Below are positions 55,915-64,000 of a DNA stretch of 64,000 nt, one piece after another (the stretch's first letter is position 1; every line of letters begins with the position of its first letter). The notes beneath the pieces were generated by a model that saw only the letters and a program-made list of their open reading frames with translations, was not told the origin of the DNA and made no database searches. Both the position numbers and the translations under genes were made by a program. Origin of the DNA: a bacterium (lineage in GTDB: Bacteria; Babelota; Babeliae; Babelales; Babelaceae); assembly GCA_023428375.1 (NCBI GenBank), contig JAEYYR010000003.1, positions 1 through 64,000 of the forward strand. Direction: 5' to 3'.

Positions 55915-56817
55915 TTATTTGCTTTTAATTACATTCATAAATCCCATGAAATAACCCATCACTGAAGATGAACTTCGCTCCCATAACATACAATTTAATA
56001 AAATTCCCATCATGGTCCATGTATAAAAAATTATTTTATAGGGTGCATGTGGATAAATATTCTTGAAAAAATGATAGGTATAGTGCTCGACATACATTTT
56101 TGTATGATTACCAATGGAATGGCGTTCAGCGGGACTTTGAAAATGCTGCAGCCGAGCATTTGGATTGAAAAAAAGCTTGTAAGAGCGAGAAATCCGATAA
56201 GAAAGCTCAATGTCCTCTAATGCGCCGTAGCGAGGAAATTTTTCTTCAAATAAAAAGCGCATTAGAATATCGCGCCTGAAAGACATACAACAACCACCCG
56301 TTGATTCAATATCGCCAAACTCTTTGCGTCCATAACGAAACGTGGGCAATCCTGAAAGAGTCGTTTTTCCAGAAGAATAATCTCGGGGTAGACAAAAAAC
56401 ATGTCTAAACAAACGATTTACTGAAAATTTATAGGGAGCAATGTTTGTTACTGAGCCCATGCCGCCAGCATAATTTGGATTTTTTTCAAAAATATCTGCC
56501 ATAGCAGATAAATATTCTGCATCTAAGACTGTATCATCGTCAATGAAATGAAGAATGTCACCAGAACTTTTGGCAATGCCAATATTCCTTTGGAATGTTA
56601 ATCCAGGCTTGGAAGTAATTAAATTTAATGATATTGCTGCAAAAGAAGGAGAATCAATAAGATGCTTAAGAGAATTTTGCTCAAAAATAGAAACGTCACT
56701 ACTATCAACTATTGTTATTTCATCGGGCTTTTTTGATAAATTAGATATACTAGTAAGGCAATTTAATAAATCAAGACAGCGATTTCTGGTACAAATTACT
56801 ATGGAGTGCTTCATCAT
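55915..56817 (-). CDS. GT2-family glycosyltransferase (rhamnosyltransferase-like)
   Basis: A 300-residue cytosolic GT2 enzyme with no signal peptide. HSIVICTRNRCLDLLNCL, EITIVDSSD, GLTFQRNIGIAKSSGDI and the DxD-type FIDDDT are present, with later GALEDIELSYRIS typical of enzymes that act on O-antigen or capsule. It starts ATG-ATG, so the second Met may be used. It lies alone on the minus strand inside the polysaccharide locus. Confidence 0.87.
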   Translation of the reverse strand: MMKHSIVICTRNRCLDLLNCLTSISNLSKKPDEITIVDSSDVSIFEQNSLKHLIDSPSFAAISLNLITSKPGLTFQRNIGIAKSSGDILHFIDDDTVLDAEYLSAMADIFEKNPNYAGGMGSVTNIAPYKFSVNRLFRHVFCLPRDYSSGKTTLSGLPTFRYGRKEFGDIESTGGCCMSFRRDILMRFLFEEKFPRYGALEDIELSYRISRSYKLFFNPNARLQHFQSPAERHSIGNHTKMYVEHYTYHFFKNIYPHAPYKIIFYTWTMMGILLNCMLWERSSSSVMGYFMGFMNVIKSK

Positions 56818-56878
56818 CTCATGTTAGTTAAAACAAAAAAACAATTACTCCACCTTAACATACCAACGGAGAAAAGTC

Positions 56879-57640
56879 ATGATACTTTTTTTTCTCTTAA
56901 TCTTTAATATCCAATCTACAAAACCCTGCGATCCCGCCAAACACCTGTCAACCTTACTTGCGCATACCAGTCTACAAGTCAAATCCTTGTTCGCTCAAAA
57001 AAACCTCGGCAAATTTTTAGATGAATTAAGTCATCATGATATACAATGTCATCGAAATTCTTTACCCATTTGCCAAAATACACTCCTAAAGGGCAATAAA
57101 AAATTATTTAAACGAATTTCCCAATCAGACTCAGATTTCAAAGAAGCAAGCATGTGCACATCAATGCTGTTCAATTATGTAATTTGGGGATTGCCAGAAA
57201 GGGTTCAATTGGCATTACAAGAAGGCTTAAATCCTAACTCTATTGATGAAAAAAATGATACCCCGATCATGTATGCCTTAGATCAATACAATAAAAGTAT
57301 GCAAAACGAAAACATCCATGGAATGGGAAAGTTTCAAATTATTATCCAAGACTTATTGCATCATGGTTCAATTATACATGGGAATACTCGATATAATTGT
57401 CCATTTACCTTTGCCAAAAAGAATAATCTTGTCGAAATATTGGAATTATTCGATACAATACAAAATCGGAGAATTGAAACAATTTCAAGATATTTCATGG
57501 CAAATGGCTTTACAAAAAAAGATGCTGATGGACTAAGCATTAAAATGATTAGTTCGCATCCTGATTTAATGGGGCTCTCTGCACAAGAACGCAACGAACT
57601 AATTGCTCAAAATTATGTTTTTCATGGGTTGGGTAGATAA
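56879..57640 (+). CDS. Exported ankyrin-like repeat protein
   Basis: A 253-residue protein with signal peptide MILFFLLIFNIQSTKP. Residues 96-150 contain ankyrin-type segments (LPERVQLALQEGLNPNSID then KNDTPIMYALDQYNK) and a second partial repeat (QDLLHHGSIIHGNTRYNCP, FTFAKKNNLVEILELF). The end is helical. Ankyrin proteins with export signals are common host-directed proteins in intracellular bacteria, so this could be secreted, but no target is evident. Its last 92 bases overlap the opposing GT4 gene. Confidence 0.62.
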   Translation: MILFFLLIFNIQSTKPCDPAKHLSTLLAHTSLQVKSLFAQKNLGKFLDELSHHDIQCHRNSLPICQNTLLKGNKKLFKRISQSDSDFKEASMCTSMLFNYVIWGLPERVQLALQEGLNPNSIDEKNDTPIMYALDQYNKSMQNENIHGMGKFQIIIQDLLHHGSIIHGNTRYNCPFTFAKKNNLVEILELFDTIQNRRIETISRYFMANGFTKKDADGLSIKMISSHPDLMGLSAQERNELIAQNYVFHGLGR

Positions 57641-58565
57641 ATGCACCTGGATATCTTTTACAACAATCGCTTGCAACAACATGAACCCCTAGATCAATAG
57701 CTTCAGCAACACTTAACCCAAAATTTTCTGAAATTGTCGGTCGAATCATTAAGGAAGTTTTAATGACAATTGATGGTAAATAGTAATTACCTATCAACCA
57801 TAAAATATTATCCTCAAGATTTAATCGCACGCATTTAAATTTAAGTGATTCTAAATAGGATTGATCATTATTTTTACCAACCATGATGATCAATCCTATC
57901 TTTGGATAATCTGATTTTAAAACATGCAATAATTCTAAAGCAGTATCAAAGCCATACATATCCTTACCTTCAGAAGTTTTCATAAAACAAGATCCGTTGA
58001 TTAATACTACGGGGAAGTGTTTTTCAACAAATGCATCAAGAAGCGGTAAAGATTCTTTGACATTCAATTCGTCATGGGCAGGTGATATATAGGGACAATC
58101 AATGATTGTATTTTTTGGATAAATAGCGTGTTTATCATACAAAGCTTTCACAGCATTACCCATTAAGACTACATTATCAGCCCAATGACATGCATACCGC
58201 TGAATAAACCTAAAAAATCGAGACCGATTATCCAGGTAACGGCAATCATGATCAACAAGAACCCAACGCTCAAACAATATCATTCGTAGAAAAATAAAGA
58301 GTATGGATTCAAATATTCCATGATACGAAGTATGTGAAATTAATAGTTGTGGTCTATGGTGCAGCATTACATTTGCCAAAAAAGCTATTCTTTCTAACCA
58401 ATTTGAATAGAGATGTGCTTGGTATACCACGACTTGATTTCCATTGCTCTCAAGTTCACGTTGCAAACGTTTTGCATGCACAGAAATCCCGCCATAAGGT
58501 AAAGGCAAAGGTGCTGCTATGAGAATTTTTTTGTTACGATAATCTTTATAATACTGACATTTCAT
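57549..58565 (-). CDS. GT4-family glycosyltransferase
   Basis: A 338-residue GT-B enzyme without a signal peptide. It starts KILIAAPLPLPYGGISVHAKRL, the usual GT4 nucleotide-free lobe, and ends with the family donor-site pattern MIRPTISENFGLSVAEAIDLGVHVVASD (glutamate in ENFGLSVAEA). The C-terminal helix is shorter than usual, and the final 92 bases overlap the ankyrin-like gene. It probably adds a sugar to the surface glycan built by the same locus. Confidence 0.85.
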   Translation of the reverse strand: MKCQYYKDYRNKKILIAAPLPLPYGGISVHAKRLQRELESNGNQVVVYQAHLYSNWLERIAFLANVMLHHRPQLLISHTSYHGIFESILFIFLRMILFERWVLVDHDCRYLDNRSRFFRFIQRYACHWADNVVLMGNAVKALYDKHAIYPKNTIIDCPYISPAHDELNVKESLPLLDAFVEKHFPVVLINGSCFMKTSEGKDMYGFDTALELLHVLKSDYPKIGLIIMVGKNNDQSYLESLKFKCVRLNLEDNILWLIGNYYLPSIVIKTSLMIRPTISENFGLSVAEAIDLGVHVVASDCCKRYPGAFIYPTHEKHNFEQLVRCVLVQRAPLNQDAN

Positions 58566-58623
58566 TACTAGCCATTTTATTACGAGATGCTTACACTGCT
58601 ATCATAGACATATAGGGGAATAC

Positions 58624-59058
58624 ATGACTCAAAAGCAATTAGAACTTGCAAAATATATGGTAGCTGGAGCCTGCTCAACCAGCATTGATTTAGTCTGCTT
58701 TAAAACCTGTTTATGCCTTTTCAACACAACCATAACTCTGGCTTTGATAGTGGGTTTTACCATTGGGGTATTATGCAACTTTCTTATTTGCAATACCTAT
58801 ATTTTTGCACGAACAACACCAATGCTGCGTGCAATTAGTGCACATTATAGCGCAAATCTTGGTTCGTTTATTATGCAAAATATAGGCATCACTTTATTGC
58901 AAAATACTTTTATGATCAATTATCTGGTCATTGCTCGATTAATGATTTCAAGCATTACCTTTTTGTTTAACTTTTTCTTAATAAAACGCTTTGCATTCAA
59001 ATCACCTCTCAGCGATTCGGTCATGAATATATCGGAAACTCAGCACATAACTGACTAA
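58624..59058 (+). CDS. GtrA-family membrane protein
   Basis: A 144-residue protein with four membrane helices, as in GtrA, which may flip or carry polyprenyl-linked sugars. [36 protein letters not shown] and [13 protein letters not shown] match the family. A basic loop and short polar tail follow. Its last 38 bases overlap the opposing glyA. It belongs with the membrane GT39-type and flippase genes in function. Confidence 0.88.
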   Translation: MTQKQLELAKYMVAGACSTSIDLVCFKTCLCLFNTTITLALIVGFTIGVLCNFLICNTYIFARTTPMLRAISAHYSANLGSFIMQNIGITLLQNTFMINYLVIARLMISSITFLFNFFLIKRFAFKSPLSDSVMNISETQHITD

Positions 59059-60256
59059 CCTTTGCTTTCACATTGAGCAAGGTTATCTCATCCGTGGTAT
59101 TTGCAAGTACTTCATCTATCAAAGCAGCAATAATTTCAATTTCTCGCTCTTTCATGCCGCGCGTTGTTATTGCCGGAGTTCCTAGACGAATGCCACTGGT
59201 GATATAAGGCTTTTCAGGATCATTAGGTATGCAGCTACGACTGATTGCAATTCCAGCTTTTTCTAAAGCTCGTTCAGCTTGTAGTCCCGTTACTTTTTTA
59301 TTACGAAGATCCAAAATAAAAAGATGATTATCGGTACCGCCAGAAACAATACGGTAATCTTTGTCTGCAAAAACTCTTACAAAATGCTTTGCATTTTTCA
59401 CGACTTGTACTTGGTATTCTTTAAACGAATCCTCCATGGCTTCCTTGGCAGCTACGGCCTTGGCTGCGATGACATGCATCAATGGTCCGCCTTGAGTGCC
59501 GGGCATAATTGCTTTATCAATTTTGTCGGCTAGCTCATTTTTGCAAAAAATTATACCGCCACGAGGACCCCGTAAAGTTTTATGAGTTGTTGAAGTAACT
59601 ACATCGGCAAAAGGAATTGGCGATGGGTGAACGCCTGCAGCAACTAAGCCAGCAATGTGCGCCATATCAACCATGAAATATGCTCCTACAGATTTAGCAA
59701 TATAAGCGCATTGCTTAAAATCTATTGTTTTTGAATAAGCAGAAGCCCCAACAATGAATAACTTTGGTTTGTATTCATGAGCAAGTTTCTCCATTGCCTC
59801 ATAATTAAGTTCTTCGGTCACAGGATCAACGCCGTAAGAAACTGATTTATAAAATACACCAGAAAAATTCACCTTATGACCATGAGTTAAATGCCCACCA
59901 TGCGCCAAACTCATGCCCATAATAGTATCACCGGGCTGAATCAAAGCCGAGTAAACCGCCATATTAGCCTGAGATCCAGCATGAGGCTGTACGTTGACAT
60001 GTTCAGCATTAAATAAAACTTTGAAACGTTCACGTGCCAAATTTTCGACAGCATCGACTACAGCGCAACCACCATAGTAACGTTTACCTGGATAGCCTTC
60101 GGCATATTTATTCGTCAATATCGATCCAGTAGCTTCCATCACTGCCTTGGAAGCATAATTTTCGGAGGCTATTAAATTTAACTCATTTTCTTCACGAATA
60201 TATTCATCTTTGATGAGATCAGAAATTTCTTGATCAACAATAGCAAGTTGTTTCAT
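59021..60256 (-). CDS. glyA: Serine hydroxymethyltransferase
   Basis: A PLP enzyme that converts serine and tetrahydrofolate to glycine and methylene-tetrahydrofolate. The 411-residue protein has [40 protein letters not shown], and the PLP lysine in [13 protein letters not shown] (near residue 228). All typical. AAAAGGTGT precedes the start. Its 3' end overlaps the GtrA-like gene by 38 bases. Confidence 0.97.
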   Translation of the reverse strand: MKQLAIVDQEISDLIKDEYIREENELNLIASENYASKAVMEATGSILTNKYAEGYPGKRYYGGCAVVDAVENLARERFKVLFNAEHVNVQPHAGSQANMAVYSALIQPGDTIMGMSLAHGGHLTHGHKVNFSGVFYKSVSYGVDPVTEELNYEAMEKLAHEYKPKLFIVGASAYSKTIDFKQCAYIAKSVGAYFMVDMAHIAGLVAAGVHPSPIPFADVVTSTTHKTLRGPRGGIIFCKNELADKIDKAIMPGTQGGPLMHVIAAKAVAAKEAMEDSFKEYQVQVVKNAKHFVRVFADKDYRIVSGGTDNHLFILDLRNKKVTGLQAERALEKAGIAISRSCIPNDPEKPYITSGIRLGTPAITTRGMKEREIEIIAALIDEVLANTTDEITLLNVKAKVSQLCAEFPIYS

Positions 60257-60390
60257 GTGACACCTTTTTTGTTGTTTGCATTAAGGCTAATAAGTATGTC
60301 AAAAGTAGCAAGAATATATTTTACTTGTTCTGTGTATTTTACTAATATAAAAAATATTCCTTTTGTAAAAACTTTTAAATTAAAAACACA

Positions 60391-61746
60391 ATGATACTAC
60401 TTTTAATCATAACGGTTCTTGCAAATTGCGCAGAACCAGAACAAGATGTGAAAACAATTCCTTTATTAAAGGATTTAGCTCTTAAATATATTGAAAGCAA
60501 TACACGAGAATCATCAGAAATACAGCGACAAATTTTCGATAATCAAAAGAAATATGAACAATTAATACATATGATCAAATCGGGCAATTTAGATGCTACC
60601 TTTCAAGGTCAATCATCAATGATTCTTGACCTTCAAGAAAACATAAAGCAAAATGCAAAAGACCTCGAGCGGATAAAAAAAGATAAGTTTTGTAAGCTAA
60701 TAAATTCGCCTGACTGCTCATCGTTTTTATCTTCACAATACACTCCATCGTTGTTAAATCCCTATAAATTTACCCATGTTTTACATTCGTTGAACGCCCA
60801 AATCAAGATTGCAAGCGACTCAATCTCAACTGACTTTGTTATGAACAATAGGTACATTACATGGTTTAGATATCCTAATATAGGAAATACATCCCTATTG
60901 ATATACGACAAAAAAAGACAGCGATACTCAGAATTCCCCGTTTCTAATATATACACCAGAAGATTCAGCTCAAAACCAATCATGCATCAAGCTGGTAGAA
61001 GCTTACTGCATCCAGAGAAACCTATTCTTATACGCTTTATAGAACTGGAAGGTAAACGATATCAAGATGCACAACATCGTCTAGAAGTCTACGACATTGA
61101 AAATCATATGATTATTGATACTAAAAATATTGAATTGGAAATACCTCTTGCCAATGGACTTAGATCAAGAATAAGTTATGCCTATGGAAAAATAATTGAA
61201 GACAAGGTATTAATACGCGTAGTTAATGTAACAGGAGAAACAGGTTACTGCATGTATGATATCCCAACAAAAAAGCTTACTAGACTAACAAATACGGACC
61301 AAAATGAGTTGATTGCGCTGACTCAAGATACCGCCACAGCAATTTGGTATAACGGGCAAAAGAAAGAACTTATTGCAAAACAAATTAATCCCGAATCAAA
61401 TGGTGAAAATTTGGCTGTACATACTAATGTTGAGTATGAATCAGATCATAAAGCATTTACCGTAAAAGATACCTTAGTATTTTATGACGATAAACTTCAA
61501 AAGATACAAAGCTGGAATATTAAAGAAAATAAAATTGATGTGTTGCAAACAACTTCTTCAGCAAAGTCTTTTCTAGAGAAAAGCATGCCCATCAACAACC
61601 AATTTCACATATTATCAAAAGCCGAACACGAAAAACTAACCCTTCTTACCCAATTAACAAAAATCACAAATCAGCCCATACTAGCACACCCATGCTTAAT
61701 TAACTTTAACATCCCTCACAAAAAATATATTTATTTCAACAAATAA
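60391..61746 (+). CDS. Exported or lipid-linked protein with coiled coil and possible beta-propeller
   Basis: A 451-residue protein. The short N-terminus MILLLIITVLANC could be a signal peptide or a lipobox (ANC). Residues 25-100 are charged, coiled-coil-like helix. From about 130 on there are repeated short strands (YITWFRYP, LLIYDKKRQ, YDIPTKKLTRLTN, DTATAIWYNG, LVFYDDKLQKIQSW), compatible with a TolB- or WD-like propeller. No family is clear. It ends 102 bases before efp. Confidence 0.55.
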   Translation: MILLLIITVLANCAEPEQDVKTIPLLKDLALKYIESNTRESSEIQRQIFDNQKKYEQLIHMIKSGNLDATFQGQSSMILDLQENIKQNAKDLERIKKDKFCKLINSPDCSSFLSSQYTPSLLNPYKFTHVLHSLNAQIKIASDSISTDFVMNNRYITWFRYPNIGNTSLLIYDKKRQRYSEFPVSNIYTRRFSSKPIMHQAGRSLLHPEKPILIRFIELEGKRYQDAQHRLEVYDIENHMIIDTKNIELEIPLANGLRSRISYAYGKIIEDKVLIRVVNVTGETGYCMYDIPTKKLTRLTNTDQNELIALTQDTATAIWYNGQKKELIAKQINPESNGENLAVHTNVEYESDHKAFTVKDTLVFYDDKLQKIQSWNIKENKIDVLQTTSSAKSFLEKSMPINNQFHILSKAEHEKLTLLTQLTKITNQPILAHPCLINFNIPHKKYIYFNK

Positions 61747-61848
61747 ACCCTAAGCATGTTTACAAGAATAAAAACCTTTATTGCGTTTTTTTGCTTGTTT
61801 TTTATACTGATAAGTAATCTAAAACGCTCTTCTCCAAAGGAAAAATCA

Positions 61849-62418
61849 ATGATTTCAGCTTCAGAGTTCAGAAAAGGTTCTAAATTCCTCTATAAAAACG
61901 AACCTTTTATGGTTGTTGACCACCAGTCTGTTAAGCCTGGCAAAGGCGGCGCATTTATGCGAACCAAAATGAAAAACATGATCACTGGCCTGATTCATGA
62001 AGAAACTTTCCGCATGGAAGAAAAATTCCCATCTCCAGATCTTGAATACCGTGAAATGTCCTATCTTTATGAAGAAGATGGCCTTTACAATTTCATGGAC
62101 CAAGAAAGCTATGACCAAGTAGCATTCAATAAAGATCAAATTTCCGAAGTTTTAAACTACCTCAAAGAGCAAACAGTTTACACTGTTCTTTATTTTAACG
62201 AGCGCCCTATCGCGGTGACTGCTCCAAATCACATGGAATTAAAAGTAACCGAAACAGTACCTGGTGTACGTGGTGATACCGCTCAAGGTGGCGCAACTAA
62301 GCCAGCTACGCTTGAAACTGGTCTTGTAGTGCAAGTACCGCTTTTTGTTGAAGAAAATGATATCGTTAAGGTCGATACCCGCGATGGTCATTATATTGAG
62401 CGCGTAAACAAAAAATAA
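61849..62418 (+). CDS. efp: Elongation factor P
   Basis: Rescues ribosomes stalled at proline runs. The 189-residue protein begins MISASEFRKGSKFLYKNEPF and has the modified loop KPGKGGAF with Lys32, so modification would be of the lysine type (as in E. coli) rather than arginine. The OB domains and the end VDTRDGHYIERV are normal. I chose the ATG at 61849, preceded by AAAGGA. In-frame codons back to 61756 encode a hydrophobic, signal-like 31-residue stretch that no EF-P should have. nusB starts 11 bases after. Confidence 0.96.
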   Translation: MISASEFRKGSKFLYKNEPFMVVDHQSVKPGKGGAFMRTKMKNMITGLIHEETFRMEEKFPSPDLEYREMSYLYEEDGLYNFMDQESYDQVAFNKDQISEVLNYLKEQTVYTVLYFNERPIAVTAPNHMELKVTETVPGVRGDTAQGGATKPATLETGLVVQVPLFVEENDIVKVDTRDGHYIERVNKK

Positions 62419-62428
62419 AGGAGTTCCC

Positions 62429-62911
62429 ATGAAAGCTTATGAGCCCGATGATTTAAGCTCAATGGGAGAGAATAACGAAGCATCTATACCTGCTAGTCTT
62501 TTGTCGCCAAGCGATAATCGTTCACTTACCTTTCATTTGCTGTATGCAATGGAAGCTTTTGATTATAACGTAAGCTTAGAAGCTATTGCAGATAATTTTA
62601 GTAAGGGTTTTTGTTATACAATTACACCCCAAGATCAAGCATTTATTCAAGCAAAAGAAATTATTACTCATCGTAATGAACTTGATGCAGCATATGCTAA
62701 TTTGCTTGAAAACTGGCGATCTGAGCGAATCGGCGTTTGCACTAAACTCATCATTCGACTTGCGCTATGGGAATTACAACAAAAAACCATAGAGCCTGCA
62801 ATCGTAATTAACGAAGCGATCGAGCTTTCAAAATGCTTTGCAGAGCAAGACGCATATAAATTTGTAAATGGAATATTAGACGAATGGCTCAAGAAGCAAA
62901 ATCCTGCTTGA
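62429..62911 (+). CDS. nusB: Transcription antitermination factor NusB
   Basis: An all-helical RNA-binding factor that acts on rRNA operons with NusE. The 160-residue protein has a 30-residue polar start and then NRSLTFHLLYAMEAFDYN, followed by the helices ending with ALWELQQKTIEPAIVINEAIELSK and KFVNGILDEWLKK, which are diagnostic. GGAG precedes the start. The stop codon lies inside a hairpin that likely ends the efp-nusB transcript. Confidence 0.93.
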   Translation: MKAYEPDDLSSMGENNEASIPASLLSPSDNRSLTFHLLYAMEAFDYNVSLEAIADNFSKGFCYTITPQDQAFIQAKEIITHRNELDAAYANLLENWRSERIGVCTKLIIRLALWELQQKTIEPAIVINEAIELSKCFAEQDAYKFVNGILDEWLKKQNPA

Positions 62912-62929
62912 GCCATTCATGTATTTTTT
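62882..62929 (+). terminator. Hairpin terminator containing the nusB stop codon
   Basis: A 12-bp perfect stem (gaatggctcaag 62882-62893, cttgagccattc 62907-62918) with a 13-base loop, followed after a short gap by a six-T run (62924-62929). The TGA stop of nusB at 62909-62911 is in the right arm. Confidence 0.7.
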
Positions 62930-63437
62930 AATTTTTGGGTGTGAAGGTTACTGAAGGAACCCACGCCCAATCTTGTTCTTTTTGTTTTTTTAGATAGATA
63001 TTCTCAATTTGTGTTGAATAAGGGAACTGATTTTTGAGCAATTTATTTATATAATCAGTAGCTTCTTTCCCTGTTTTCTTTTGAATATCAATAGTAGCGA
63101 TAAAATCATTAGTATTTTGATATTTCTTAGGAATATTTACTATCTCGTACACACCAAATCCCTGATTTACGCCGCCATAGTTAACGCCGAAATTTAATAT
63201 CAAGTATTTATAAGTAAATTGATCTTTCCACCCTAATACCTGATTTGCCTTAGTAACCCCTGGCTTTAAATCCCATATTGTCGTGTATTGCTTAGGAGCC
63301 TTACTTGGAATATAGGTTGAAGTGTTAGAAATTTTTACGTTTACAGGAAATTGGCTCTTATTTATAAGATCGACAGTATAGTCATGCGATTGAATAAATG
63401 CTCCCGCAGAGAATAATAACATAAATAATTTTTTCAT
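62928..63437 (-). CDS. Secreted beta-rich protein, unknown family
   Basis: A 169-residue protein with signal peptide MKKLFMLLFSAGAFIQS. The mature part starts DYTVDLINKSQFPVNVKISN and continues in beta-rich pattern with WDLKPGV and YLILNFGVNYGGVNQGFGVY. It resembles small secreted beta-sandwich proteins but I recognise no family. A long leader with a TATACT box lies upstream. It ends against the nusB terminator. Confidence 0.6.
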   Translation of the reverse strand: MKKLFMLLFSAGAFIQSHDYTVDLINKSQFPVNVKISNTSTYIPSKAPKQYTTIWDLKPGVTKANQVLGWKDQFTYKYLILNFGVNYGGVNQGFGVYEIVNIPKKYQNTNDFIATIDIQKKTGKEATDYINKLLKNQFPYSTQIENIYLKKQKEQDWAWVPSVTFTPKN

Positions 63438-63475
63438 TGTTTACCTTTAATTTTATATGATTTATATCATAAAAA

Positions 63476-63505
63476 AGTATAGGAAAATGCTGCATGTAAA
63501 CACAA
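63476..63505 (-). promoter_or_regulatory. Candidate promoter for the secreted protein gene at 62928-63437
   Basis: Leftward: TTGTGT (63505-63500), 18 bases, TATACT (63481-63476). A 6-bp inverted repeat (TATGAT / ATCATA, 63456-63471) lies between it and the start, a possible operator. The -10 box is good and the -35 box is weak. Confidence 0.35.
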
Positions 63506-63537
63506 TAAGCTAAAAAATGAGTATAATTCAACGGTAG

Positions 63538-63792
63538 TTATATTAATTTTTTCAACAAATATTCTAAATAAACAAAAAATATGAATGGTGTTACGCATAT
63601 TAAACCACCGACCCAGGGACTAACATCAATATACGGCGTAAAAAACCATATAATATATTTAAATCCTACCCAATGGCTACAATATGCATTAAGTAGAAAA
63701 TGTATAGAGCGAGTAATAAAAGGCATAGCGAACATAGAATAAAGCACCAAAGCTCTTTTTATAATGCATTCGAAAAAAGTAATTTTATTCAT
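63538..63792 (-). CDS. Small polytopic membrane protein, unknown
   Basis: An 84-residue, strongly hydrophobic protein with two or three membrane helices (IKRALVLYSMFAMPFITRSIHFLL and GGLICVTPFIFFVYLEYLL) and several aromatic residues. No family recognised. It lies just beyond initiator tRNA on the same strand and might be read through from the tRNA promoter. A weak call, based on composition and a clean reading frame. Confidence 0.42.
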   Translation of the reverse strand: MNKITFFECIIKRALVLYSMFAMPFITRSIHFLLNAYCSHWVGFKYIIWFFTPYIDVSPWVGGLICVTPFIFFVYLEYLLKKLI

Positions 63793-63821
63793 TGAGATTT
63801 GAGAAATGAGAGGAAGGAATT

Positions 63822-63898
<77 letters not shown>

Positions 63899-63923
63899 AT
63901 ACATTTCATAGAAGAATACTTAT

Positions 63924-63951
63924 AGCATAGGGTATATTGGGCTATTGTCAA
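63924..63951 (-). promoter_or_regulatory. Promoter for tRNA-fMet
   Basis: Leftward: TTGACA, a perfect -35 (63951-63946), 16 bases, TATGCT (63929-63924), about 26 bases before the tRNA 5' end at 63898. The spacing to the tRNA is right for a direct promoter. Confidence 0.65.
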
Positions 63952-64000
63952 GAAACTTATTTATGAATACCTGTCATCATAACGAAAGCAACAGCATATT

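Noticed and set aside
63963..64000. A short open frame at the right edge on the plus strand, starting MNTCHHNE
   Set aside because: Only 12 codons are visible and no clear ribosome site precedes it. It may be a gene start but cannot be supported.
63958..64000. A possible gene end on the minus strand, reading AVAFVMMTGIHK then stop
   Set aside because: Only about 13 codons lie in the window. The frame is open but too short to call.

Overview
The window is AT-rich, gene-dense bacterial DNA with no gap longer than about 190 bases and no mobile element, CRISPR array or rRNA. It suggests a small-genome, Gram-negative-type bacterium that lives with a eukaryotic host. The signs are Mla transporter genes, a Skp-like chaperone, two secretins, many short signal-peptide proteins of unknown family, a DUF378 protein, an exported PI-PLC-like protein, an ankyrin-like exported protein and a large set of eukaryote-like glycosyltransferases. 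My best guess is Candidatus Dependentiae (TM6). That is inference from gene style; no marker gene here proves it.

Layout. Positions 1-7173 hold housekeeping genes (TrmH-like methyltransferase, thymidine kinase, RadA, peptidyl-tRNA hydrolase, Skp) mixed with small secreted proteins. Positions 7338-12590 run left to right: exported PI-PLC-like protein, triosephosphate isomerase, SecG, MlaE, MlaF, a small secreted protein and MoxR. Positions 12670-20761 form one operon for an envelope machine: GspC-like protein, secretin, PilM/GspL-like protein, PilO/GspM-like protein and a second secretin. Enolase lies opposite. Positions 22303-26171 hold a HIT hydrolase and a four-gene zinc/manganese ABC transporter. 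Positions 29349-36130 are a nucleotide-sugar operon (WecB, WecC, ManC, Gmd, a flavoprotein and an epimerase). DnaJ follows.

Positions 38745-50404 are the most unusual part. GDP-fucose synthase is followed by nine sugar-transferase-like genes on both strands: GT32, GT6 (ABO blood-group type), three related GT2 proteins (one with a second domain), a GT10 fucosyltransferase, two related DxD proteins (one fused to an FkbM methyltransferase) and a DUF1647-like protein. All nine begin with a signal peptide or signal anchor. Bacterial enzymes that use nucleotide sugars normally stay in the cytosol, so these may act outside it, possibly on host glycans. Positions 50526-59058 look like an ordinary surface-polysaccharide locus: cytosolic GT2 and GT4 enzymes, AsnB, a Wzx-like flippase and a GtrA-like protein.

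The right end holds glyA, efp, nusB, small secreted proteins and initiator tRNA-Met. A plausible joint picture is that Gmd and Fcl make GDP-fucose, WecB and WecC make UDP-ManNAcA, and an epimerase supplies a further sugar. The cytosolic transferases and flippase would build a surface glycan, while the exported transferases do something separate. Their export and targets are inferred, not shown.
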